Origin: Styela clava
Taxonomy: Eukaryota; Chordata; Ascidiacea; Stolidobranchia; Styelidae
Direction: 5' to 3'
Length of the DNA stretch: 64,000 nt
Assembly: GCF_964204865.1 (NCBI RefSeq)
Contig: NC_135251.1
Span: 30,108,943 to 30,172,942 of the forward strand
Positions within the stretch are counted from its first letter, which is position 1. Every line of letters starts with the position of its first letter. Of this stretch, positions 1 to 9,903 are shown in pieces. Under the pieces are notes generated by a model. That model had not been told where the DNA came from and searched no databases. It worked only from the letters and a program-made list of their open reading frames with translations. The translations under genes were made by a program, and so were the position numbers.

Positions 1-2
1 GA

Positions 3-1086
3 GTAGAAATTGAAGAACCCGTAACTAATGGAGCACCCGATAATGTCGACTCAGGAAAACCACAAGTAACGCTGAACAATGAAAAAGAAATATCGACTCA
101 ACAGATTTCTCCAAAACCGGCTGATAGTGTCAAAAATGTACCTGCCTGGCCCCCTGTGAGAAAGCCTCGATCATCCGTCAAGACAAAAGCCGCACCGCCG
201 CCACCTTCACCAAGACAGCGGGAAGTAGCACCAAAGTCTCCTGCGGCTCTGCCGCCTCCTCGTCCACAAAAGCTACCGACAAAAGTTCCGCCTCCGAGAC
301 CAAAACCACCAGCGGTGAAAACGATTTCAGTAAGTTAGCTAGTAAAAATTAGTTCGAAACCAGCATTTTGACAAGACAACATTACGAAAATAAGTTCAAA
401 TTACATTTGATACATGAGCATATTTGTTGCATTCGAAATTTGCGTATCAGCGATACATGCGTGGTATTGATGAATAGTGATTACTGGTATGGAATCATTG
501 TACCAAGGGTTTTGCCCTTGTGAGTTATTTTAGCAATTAAAATTTGATTCAGATTTCAAAATTTTCACTCTGTGTAATTCCAGAGTAACTGATCAGAGAA
601 ATTTTGAAACCCTGTTGCCGACATCCTCAATGCACTAGGCCTACTGTTAAATTTATTATTTTCAGAATCGATTGTGGTATTGATACTTGGGCAAAAATCC
701 CCCTGTTAGCAAAACGGAAATTAATTCACGCTCGAAGCAACAGGGAACTAAGAACAAAATTAAAAATAAAATGTGAATGTCTTGACAAGGTTTGAATATT
801 TTGGTATAAAATCCTGACCCAATAGGGTTCTGGCAATCTGCGCCCAACACTTTTGATTTTTGATATTAATTACGAGAAACCAATAGCATATAAAAATAAA
901 ACCACCATCTTGGAGCCAATTCGAACTAGCGTAGGTTAATTTTAGAAATGTTTCTGACGTTTAGGACAACGTGATAATGAATGGAACGCTAACGTTATAC
1001 TCATGCTTTACCAGGCTGAAGACGGAAACTCTTCCAACAATGATGCGGAAGTCGATTACGACGACAGCTTGAACCCGTTTGCATAA
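3..1086 (+). CDS. 3' end of an unidentified gene: proline-rich segment plus C-terminal NPF motif (partial)
   Basis: Two exons are visible: 3..329 (5' part outside the window, reading frame open from the window edge) and 1015..1086 (terminal, stop TAA). The first ends at a GTAAGT donor in phase 0; the second follows a CAG acceptor and continues in phase 0. The first exon encodes an acidic/polar stretch and then a Lys/Pro-rich region with repeated PPP and PPPRP clusters, of the kind bound by SH3 domains. The last exon is acidic and ends in D-S-L-N-P-F-A before the stop; NPF is the classic ligand of EH domains in endocytic proteins. I infer an endocytic or trafficking adaptor but do not recognise the family, since no folded domain lies in the window. 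If the intron is not removed, the first exon would instead stop at about 338, after a few extra codons. Confidence 0.6.
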
Positions 1087-1895
1087 TACGGCTTTGTCAA
1101 TGGTCGTCATTGCCGGTATCCACATCGCGGTAAACACTGTGGACGGATGCTTTTTGAGTACTGAAGAAATCTCCACAAAGCTCGGATTTATCAGTTGTAC
1201 AATACTTCTATGTGCCTCGCAGGTTCGAGGTTCACACAGAATTGGCACCACTACGTAAAAAGCGCAGGATCCTTACAGCCCTATTTTTTTAACATATATA
1301 TATATTAGTCAAGTCACAACACGTGAGCATACATCGGACAGTTCAGATAATATAAACGCAAATATAGCAAAACTACTAACATTTCTTTCTTGCAATGTCA
1401 ACACCTTACGTCTTATTTAATTTCAAATAATAGTCACGCATGTAGTCTACTTTGTATGTTATATTTATATAATGTTTATTCGATGTTCTGTATTTCTGTC
1501 AGATGTGATCTTTATAGGTAATGGGATGGGTCAGTTAGCCTCTTGAAGTGCAGCCGATTATCTGTACCATAATGTGTACCAAGAACGTCTCCGACACTTG
1601 TCACTGGATGAGTGTCTTATTCATTTATATTCCTGTTTTCTAAGAAATAACCATTTGGCAAAAATGTGACAGAAAAATAACTTTACTCAGTTGTCGTTGC
1701 TTATTTTCGGGATTCATCTATTGTCTTGTCGTCCATGACTTCCTCTCATTCAGAGCGTGGAGAAATTGCTGAAATAGGCTTTTATGCAATATTATTTTGA
1801 GTGTGTGTTCCTTGCAGCATCCCATACCGTATTATATGGTAGCCGTTGTATCAAGCCCACTACCCGACTCCGTGAAGAGCAGGTGTGTGTAACCT
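1087..1895. other. Intergenic / 3' flank, no gene seen
   Basis: This follows the stop codon of the partial gene. It should hold that gene's 3' UTR, but I see no convincing polyadenylation signal, RNA gene or transposon end. The short ORFs here look like chance openings. Confidence 0.4.
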
Positions 1896-1898
1896 TTA

Positions 1899-2235
1899 AT
1901 ACAGGAGGGCCAGATACAAATAACTGAGTGAAACCGGGGGCCGCATAGGCTTTCTAGTAGTTACAAGCACAAAAGGTTTGGTTATTGATCTTATGACATG
2001 CGCTGTTTGCTTCGCACAAGCTAGCTGTTGGGATTGTGACATCATAGGCATATATAATGAATTGGAGGCTTTACAACGCAAAGGGATCGGGATTGCTAGC
2101 ATGCACCAGGTTGAACATAATTTAAAAACTCATTCGCGTGACGCACACCGCTCAAATTGGCACTTCTCCGCGGGCCGCACAAATATTCCTTGTGGGCCGC
2201 ATTTGACCCGCAGGTTACATACCCTTGGAATCTAG
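1899..2235. mobile_element. Degenerate hAT-like non-autonomous element
   Basis: The segment starts with a GGAGGGCCAG-type end and has GGGCCGCA near both edges, inverted relative to one another. This is the layout of hAT elements whose ends read CAGGGGTC...GCGGGCC, as in the 3-kb element at 34739. No clean target-site duplication was found, so the boundaries are approximate. The short ORFs within it are not transposase. Confidence 0.35.
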
Positions 2236-2243
2236 ACTTAGAG

Positions 2244-2644
2244 CAGTAGTTCCAAAATTTTTTAATATATTTACCCCCAAATTGAATTGCCAGTGGCTCA
2301 TTTACCCCACAATTTTCGGTGCGTAATATCACAAAGTCTAATACTATCGCCTATGCCCTATTGCACCTTCCAATTCAATTTTAGAATGTCAAACTTGTGT
2401 TCGATTAACATTTTAGCCTACTATCTATATAGAGAGGCACTGTAATGATGTATCTGCCATGAGCGCGACTGACTCCGTTTTGACTTAGCAATGCTCATTG
2501 ACGAGATGTGTAAGTTTTTTCGAAGATCAGCTAAAAGGTCGGGTATTACAATGGAAATTGTTGATCATTGAACGCCTGAATTTTCCCCTGAAACTATCAA
2601 ATTACCCCTTCAGAGGTGATTAGCCCTAGTTTTGGGAACCACTG
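2244..2644. mobile_element. hAT-type MITE, about 400 bp
   Basis: Terminal inverted repeats are CAGTAGTTCCAAAA at the left and, read inward from the right, CAGTGGTTCCCAAAA. These are the common hAT end type. The flanking octamers (acttagag and gtgtagag) are only partly alike, so the 8-bp target duplication has decayed or the boundary is slightly off. No coding capacity. Confidence 0.6.
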
Positions 2645-2778
2645 GTGTAGAGGACGTCCTGGGTTGGATCAGGGCGAGGGCTGATGTGGCCGTGGCCCAA
2701 TGCTCAGTATCAAAAACAGGCCCGCCGATGTGATCCTACCAATACCTCTTTGTCTAACTAAAACAGCTGATCTTAATT

Positions 2779-3482
2779 AAATAACTGAATCCATGAGATA
2801 TTCATTTACTGATGTTCTTTAGCTGCCGCGTAGGCCACGTTGACAAAATAGCACCGGTCTTGACGACTTGCTACCATCGAAATGCAACTACAGACTGCTG
2901 TCAGAAATTAATTTGAATTAAATGACTAAATCAATGAGAGATTTATTTTACTACGTGTCCTGCGTGGGCCACGTCGGCGAAAGAGCGCCGGTCTTGACGA
3001 TTTGTTACCATCAAAATGCAACAGTTGGTAAACTGCAGTCTGCTGCAGAGGCGTACGGGGGGGGGGGGGTATGGGGGGCTGTATTTCGTCGTATTCGCGT
3101 GCATCCATGAGACAGGATCGTCGCAGTGATCTTGCACTTCTAAGTGTTGAAAGATAAACAAGGGAAAAAACAGATTTTGATGACGTGATTAACCAGTTTG
3201 TGACAGTGGAATAAAGAAAAATAAATTTATTGTAGACTATGTAAATCATATTTGACAGTAACTGAGTTGGACATTATGGACATATACTATGTTTTGTATA
3301 GCTTTGCTTCTTCTTTAAATAAAATGTTCCATTACAATTTAAATTGTTTTTACATATACAATTAAATGTAGTAGAAAATATGATTAAACGTGGAGGTCGG
3401 GGCGCCAATTTTATAGTTTGCCCCGGGCGCAAAATATCCTGGCTACGACTCTGGTCTGCTGTTAGAAACTAATTTGTATTTC
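2779..3482. repeat. Two diverged tandem copies of a ~140-bp unit, second copy split by a MITE
   Basis: Unit 1 (about 2779-2918) and unit 2 (2919-3045, resuming after 3461) share long stretches, among them GGCCACGT, CCGGTCTTGACGA and ACCATC-AAATGCAAC. A 408-bp hAT-like element sits inside unit 2. Confidence 0.65.
3046..3453. mobile_element. hAT-type MITE with perfect 8-bp target duplication GTCTGCTG
   Basis: The element starts CAGAGGCGTA and ends TACGACTCTG, inverted repeats of the CAGRGKCGTAGC type. It is flanked on both sides by GTCTGCTG (3038-3045 and 3454-3461). It contains a 13-base G run near the left end (about 3057-3069). ORFs across it have no transposase features. Confidence 0.8.
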
Positions 3483-4230
3483 ATCAATATTTTTTAGATT
3501 TGTTACTCAAATCTGTAGAAATCTGCAAGACAGATATCAACTTTCTACAAAGGGTCCAGAGTTGATTTATATTGTTGCGCAAAAGACAACTCAGTCTGCG
3601 ACTCGAATTGACATCCATTGAGTTTGGATAGATGTCCGCGTTCCGTTGTTCTTATCAGAAAAATGAATTTGACACACGACAATTTTGATTTTCATTACAC
3701 GGGTTTTTCGTTCACATAACTTTCATACGTTTATATTTCTAAGAAATATTTTAATAGCTTAACATTTAACTTCATTGGGATTCAATATTTTTAAAAAGTA
3801 ATTGCCCTGGCATAACGTAGGCCTATCTATCGTTTGAGTGTAACTCTGATGATTTTCAGTTGTCAGGAGAAAACCCAACCGCAAATTTTTTTGCCGTTTT
3901 TTACATAACAAAATAAACAATTCTTGAAACAAAAAGCAAAAATTTGAAGCGCGTTATATTCCATTCCTAATTTACTATCCAATTTACGCCAAGTATCGGA
4001 GTACGTACCAACGGGATAATACTCTATGAAAGGTCATCGCATAATTGGGGTCAATGTCCACCGTACATGAGAATGTAAAGGTGTAAATTTGAGTCCAACT
4101 GAGCTTGTTGGCTAAACTTGTCTGTGTGTGTTTTTGTGCCAGAACATTGAAGTGTGTTATTCAAACAGGTTTTTATGTTCTATCCATTTCAATATAACGG
4201 ATGTGTGTTATAGCAATATAAGCACGTGCT
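3483..4230. other. Intergenic, no gene or repeat recognised
   Basis: AT-rich sequence without long ORFs or recognisable structure. Confidence 0.35.
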
Positions 4231-5008
4231 TAGGGGACCAGGGTAAGAGGACACCACAAAAAATTTCATGGACGAATTTGTAATAGTTCGGCCGTGTTTA
4301 ATGAAATAATTCGATATTTGCCCAGTTGAACTAATGATTTTTTTCCTTCTTGGCCTTGCTTTTCATAACTTGGCCATCAGTTAGTAATAGAGCTGGGCAT
4401 TTTCGAATACCTGATGATTTCAGAATCGAATCGAATATTTTTTTCGAATGAAAATACTTGATAGATATAATATTGTATGTAACTTTCTTACTGTATTAGG
4501 TTCTCCATAAATTACCGACAACATAGAATACAGCACTCAGGCAGATTTCTGAGCGTTGACACACAATAAAAAAACACGTTTTCGTCGATAACTCTTTACA
4601 GAAAAGAGTCATATGTCGGAATTGCGTTGCAAAAATATGGCTTCAAAAAAAATGTGAGAAGTTCACCTCCACCATTGGCGGAAAGAAAAATAAAAACAAG
4701 ATGGCGGCAATTCGAAATATTGCTCTGAACCGATCGGAATAACTTACTATTCGATTCCAAATGCCCAGCCCTATTTAATAATGAATAAGAAAACGTTCCT
4801 ATTCAATTTCAGATAAAATGGTGCACCAGTTTCAATAAAACAGAAATGAACCGTGTTCAGCTAATTGATGTACACAAAAAGAAACAAGAAAAAAAGACTA
4901 AAACTGCCCTCTTTTCATTCCGATAAATAATATCTTGTTTGGTTTATTGTGTTTATATTTTGAATGGCACATATGGGGCCTCAAAGTCTTAAGTGCTTAG
5001 GTCCCCTA
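4231..5008. mobile_element. Possible DNA transposon with TAGGGGACC ends, containing a second MITE
   Basis: TAGGGGACC at 4231 is mirrored by GGTCCCCTA ending at 5008. The flanks show no clear duplication, so this is tentative. The MITE at 4388-4773 lies inside it. Confidence 0.35.
4388..4773. mobile_element. hAT-type MITE (TAGRGCTGGGCATTT ends)
   Basis: The left end TAGAGCTGGGCATTT and the right end, read inward, TAGGGCTGGGCATTT are near-identical inverted repeats followed by TCGAAT-rich sequence. The flanks gttagtaa and tttaataa agree at 6 of 8 positions. No ORF. Confidence 0.6.
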
Positions 5009-6496
5009 TGAAGCATGATGCGGCTCTGTTCCGATGTAGAACCAGGCCCTCGAAAGTCCAAACTCGGCCATGTCTTTCAAATAGTACGAAACCCGGCCAG
5101 TACTTCGGACCGGCTTGGGACTAGGAATGCGAAATCGACATTTGATCTAAGTTTCCATTTCTGCAGGATTCTACATGTAGAGAAATTTCTAAAATACGCC
5201 TGCACGCTCTTTTTCGATCGCGAATTCAAGGATCGAAAGTCCAAGACATCGTTAACAAACACGATACTGTTGTACCTTCATTCTTAATCGCACGCGTTCT
5301 TGCGTTAAATCAGAGACAAATTGACTAGAGTCGAAATTGCATTTGTCAACGTCACTCTTATACAATAGGAGCCGTTACTTCTAACGACTGAATCCCGTCT
5401 CCAAAACGTGTCTTAATTTCGCAAATTGAATCACGAGTAATTCTTGGTTTTTTAGATTAAGAAATGAATTTGAATATTGGAGCCGAGTTGCACTCGTTTC
5501 CGAAGGGGCAAGGCTTAACAGAATCAGTTTAATCAATATTGAAACAAGCGGGTTTCGGGAACAATGATCGCCCACCCCGATATTCTATTTATGCTCCATA
5601 ACAATAGTTACTCTACAATTCATTCCAGAATTTTATTATCGAAATCCTACCTCATAACATTTAACCATTTAGAATTAATCTAGTATGAGAAACCAAGGTT
5701 TTGTTGAACTCTTTCTCAAACCCTGTTCTGAAACAATTAATCATGGTCAAGATATACCATGTCAATGATGTCAAAGAGCTGCTTTTATAATTTTATTGCA
5801 CATAACTATATATATAATATATATGTAAGGACAAAGATATCAAGAATGGAACGTAATATGCCATTTGTGTGTAAATGAAGCAATGACTATTGAGATTCAA
5901 CCCCTAAAATTACTTCAACACCATCAAGGAATTGCACCAAAAAAGGGAATTTTGTGCTATTTGAAAAAAGTTATGAGCGTAAATATCGTTCAACCAACCA
6001 GAAATCGAACGAAAAGTTTCTAGTTCACATACTACTTCTTTGCCTCGATTTTTTAGTTTGTATAATTATGGTAATCGCATACACATAATAACTGACGTCT
6101 TGTACAACCTTTGTCACCCTAACTAACCATTGATTGTTTAGGACGTCAGATATGGACAGATGAATAAATTATTCAATGTACTAGAGAAAATACGAGTGGT
6201 TCAATGGACAACAACATTACATTTTTCCATACAATAAACTTGGCATATACTATACATAAAAAGGATAGTAAAAGAAAAACTGGCACAATAATTTCTGATT
6301 GAACATTGATAGACTCAGTTGCCAAGCTTTATCTTCACAATTTTTCTAACCAGAGTGTTAAATGTACACAGCTCATAAAAATATCATTCAAAACTGCAAC
6401 TGTACGATCTGTCACAGTTGAACGCAGCAAAAATATTTCACACTGCTGCATCAAATGTACAATTTTCATGAACCTCCGCTGCGGAGAACAAAATCA
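5009..6496. other. Downstream flank of the V-ATPase gene, no feature recognised
   Basis: AT-rich DNA with short (AT)n runs near 5800-5830. It includes the 3' UTR side of the minus-strand gene ending at 6497, but no clear AATAAA is placed close to that stop. Confidence 0.35.
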
Positions 6497-9400
6497 TTAC
6501 CAGATAGGAATGTAACTGTCAATTTTTGCCCGATGTCGTTGCGCAATGCATTCAGCAATCCAGATTATATTTCGGCATTCCTGTTCTTTCAATTTAACAT
6601 AGGAGTAAAACACCCCGTAATGAAACTGTTGCAGGAAACTATTCACATTAAGAGAAACCTAAAACGGAATGCAGTATAACAGTCAAGGCAAGAAATTCAA
6701 TATCAGCTTCCCATTCTTGACGGAAGAATATAATAGAACAATTTTTTCTCATTGAACGGTTGAAAATAAAGAATGAAAAAGATTTATCATCATTCAAATC
6801 CACTTACCTCATGCTCAAAAAATTTATCTTCAAGAGTTTTATCACCAGGATTGTTTCCAGTTCCATCAAATAGAGGTTTGTATTCCTATTGGAAAAAAAA
6901 TAGAGAAATTTGCAAAGAGGGTGAACTTTTCCCAGCATTCTATCTTCATTAGCACAAAAATATTTCTTTTCATTTATAGCAAATAAAGTTATGAAAAGCA
7001 AAACAAAATGAAGCATTACATTTAAAACAAGTACTTGGAAAAATTAACTTTTGTAGTCATGGTACAAAATAATGAAATGAGATCAATTAAAAATAAGATT
7101 AATATTTGCCTTTTATCCTGTGTACTTTGAGATAATTAAATGGAAAATGTGGCTTGCAAAACACTTTCTCAAGTATTTGGTGCTATAAGTAACAATCAAC
7201 CAGGGAACTATAAATTGAACTTAAAGAGGTTTTTGAATGAAATAATATAGAAACTTACAGCATAATATTCTGCAATTGCTTTTACTGAATCATATTCATC
7301 GGCTTGACTTAGAGCTGCAAGTCCATAAGGATGAAGCTTTCCACATTTTGGATATAACTTGGCTCTGTCTTCCTTTGTTAGTTCAGTACCGAATGAATTA
7401 ATCGTGATGATAAAGGATCTGCGATCTGCCTCAAACTAAATGAAAATATTGTTAAGATTGTTGATTATTATTTTACTTCAATAATCACTGTTTGATTCAA
7501 AATGTGACAAAGGTACTGATAAGCCTGGTATTACAGAATCGTAAAATTATGACCTTTTTTGTTATTGTATACATTCGAAGAGATTTGAAAATACTTATTT
7601 TCTTCGTTGTTTAATAAGATAACATTTTAAAGATAGTATAGTAATTACCCTGATGGGGTACATCCTAGCAAGTGTCAAATTTGACTCCTACTTAAGAAAA
7701 AACGTATGGAAAAGAAAATAACAATTTATAGCCCACAAGTTACGTGTAAATAAACTATTGCGGCATTATCTACAGCAGGGCTTCTCAACTGGCGGACCGC
7801 GGTCGAATCAGGACCTTTCGGGTATTCGATTCTCATAACTCTTTATTTTGGATCATTAGCCCCACTTTTGAAGTTTCCTTTTATAAAATCATATTTATAG
7901 ATTTTAAAATATATATGAAAAGAACTATAACGTCATAACAAACAATCTTGATTAGCTAATAATCATTAGTCAGCCGAGGGGATTGCGTGTTTGAGGATGC
8001 CGAATATTATGTCTGGAAAGTCCGGACCCAGATATTTTTGAAGTTTTGTATGCGGACCTTCGGTAAAAATAGTTGAGTAGCCCTGATCTACAGTACCAGA
8101 TGTGGACCTCCAGAGGTATGTGTACCAAGATGGCGCACAACCTGAACATAGTATATGTACCAGGTTAGGGTTCAGGCTGTTCCCCATTTTGGTGCACATA
8201 CTTCGGGAGCGCCCCAGATGTATGTATGAAAAAACTAGTACAATCTTTTATCATATTATACATAATACTCATTATATGCCATGAAATTGATAAAAATTAA
8301 ATATTTATGAGAAATTTCAAATACAGCATTTCAAAAAAATCATCAGACTTGCCTCGAACATACAGATTAATTAACAAACCTCAACCATAGGTTTTTTTTG
8401 ACAAATATTAGGCTAGTTGCATAATAATTCTTCCACTTACTGCAAGAATTTCACACATGACTTCTGCAGTAGCTCCTCCTGTACTTTTACAAAAGTTGTA
8501 AAAGGATTCGATGTATGCTTTGTAGAGAGTATTTCGAATGATTTCTATGTTCAATTCATCAAGATCACGTTCAGAAATGCACTCTTGAAAAAATGGTGCT
8601 GAAAACATAATAAAAAGAGTGATGTTCCATCCAGATTAAATTGAGTTTTGTTATTGAAGTATATTTTAGTAAATTCAAAAAAAAATTATTTAACTCGTAA
8701 GATATGGTAATCTATAGGACATCACATAATCATAAATAGGTTACTATATTGGGCAATTGGTAATCAATAAGCAGGTCAAGCACAGATCACTTATAGAAAG
8801 CTAGTTGTGAAAAGATACTAATCCAAACTAAAAAAAAAGAAAATAACTTGTTTAAGTACTTATTCTTATATACCGGTAAATTCATTTTAATTACAAACAG
8901 TGCATTGCTATCAAGCATATATAATTATGCTTCATTTATTGATAAAATATTCAATAATGTAACAACTTGGAATGGGGAGTTAAATCTACTGAAAGAATCT
9001 TACCTAGAGGTGTATCAACAAGTATTGCATTGAATAATTCAGCTGGAGTGCTTGCAATGGTTACGGTTTCCATTTGATCAAATATTCCCAATGGATGACA
9101 TTTGGATACAAGTTCAGAAAGTTGTCGTTGATGAAGTGTTCCAGTAATCAATAGAATAATGTTGTCGATCATATAACTATACCTGCGATATTGAGAAAGT
9201 ATTAATATGACCCAGTATATATATAAGTATATATAACAGCACAAACATATGAGCTCTGCTAAGAAGGAAATGTGAGTAACGGTGTTGAAATATTTTGTCC
9301 TAATCTGTACTGTAGAACAGAATTATTAAGCAAACATTGAATATTAAAGCTTCAACATTTAAAAAATGAAAATAAACACAAATATAACAAAATTAGAAGT

Positions 9401-9903
9401 AAGTTACGTTATGTAATCCAAAAATGTTGCCAATGGTTCATATGCATGATTACGGATATAGGTGAATTCCAACACCAGTTTGTCTCTCAATCTGTCATCA
9501 ATTACTGAAACAGTCAAAGGTGAAGGCTCATTCGCTAAGAAATTCCCGTAATCAGTTCCTTGCAGATGAAGCTTTAGATCTAAGAAATGTTATATTACGA
9601 TATTAATAACATTTTAGGGAATAAATCAGAAAATACATATCAGTTATAATAGAGTTTTACAGTTATAGAGCTTTCTGAGATATTATTATTTGACATTGTA
9701 ATCTTGTAACTTTCTTCAAAATTATTTTTAATAAATCATTGTGATAACTACATAATATTTATCCTACCTTCCAATGTTTCACACTGAGTAAGCTGACGAT
9801 AGTCTTCTTCTTTCAAAACACCATCCTTGAACCCACGAACCAATCCTTCCAAGAATCCAGAATCAACATTGAAAAACATTTCCGAAAAACCAATAGCAGC
9901 CAT
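6497..9903 (-). CDS. ATP6V0D1: V-type H+-ATPase subunit d (V0 sector), 7 exons, complete
   Basis: Coding exons, 5' to 3' on the minus strand: 9768-9903, 9408-9579, 9004-9182, 8441-8598, 7259-7435, 6808-6885, 6497-6658. All introns are GT/AG and phases add up to 354 codons (353 aa; the human protein is 351 aa). The whole chain follows the family: an N-terminal [14 protein letters not shown] block, the [20 protein letters not shown] block, an [16 protein letters not shown] block, [13 protein letters not shown], a [20 protein letters not shown] block and the C-terminal ending [16 protein letters not shown]. Subunit d caps the c-ring of the membrane V0 sector and couples it to the central stalk of V1, so it acts in acidification of endosomes, lysosomes and secretory vesicles. 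The family identity is near certain. The D1/D2 split is a vertebrate duplication, so the symbol simply marks the family. Confidence 0.95.
7776..8085. mobile_element. 310-bp hAT MITE in a V-ATPase intron, 8-bp duplication ATCTACAG
   Basis: The left end CAGGGCTTCTCAACT and the right end, read inward, CAGGGCTACTCAACT differ at one base. ATCTACAG is present exactly on both sides (7768-7775, 8086-8093). It is non-coding and lies in the 7436-8440 intron. Confidence 0.88.
8104..8213. mobile_element. 110-bp MITE, 8-bp duplication CCAGATGT
   Basis: The ends are inverted copies of a GGACCTCCAGAGGTATGTG / GGCGCTCCCGAAGTATGTG type sequence running into ACCAAGATGG. CCAGATGT occurs on both sides (8096-8103, 8214-8221). 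It is almost pure inverted repeat and could fold into a hairpin. It belongs to the same family as 17248-17491 and the fragments near 24275 and 34815. Confidence 0.8.

Noticed and set aside
604-795. Possible internal exon (CAG acceptor near 664, GT donor near 789) in the first partial gene
   Set aside because: Joined in the phase set by the 329 donor it hits a TGA within six codons, whereas 329 to 1015 joins cleanly.
1896-2332. Overlapping 68-85 codon ORFs on both strands
   Set aside because: They cross hAT-like repeat ends and have no transposase or host domain.
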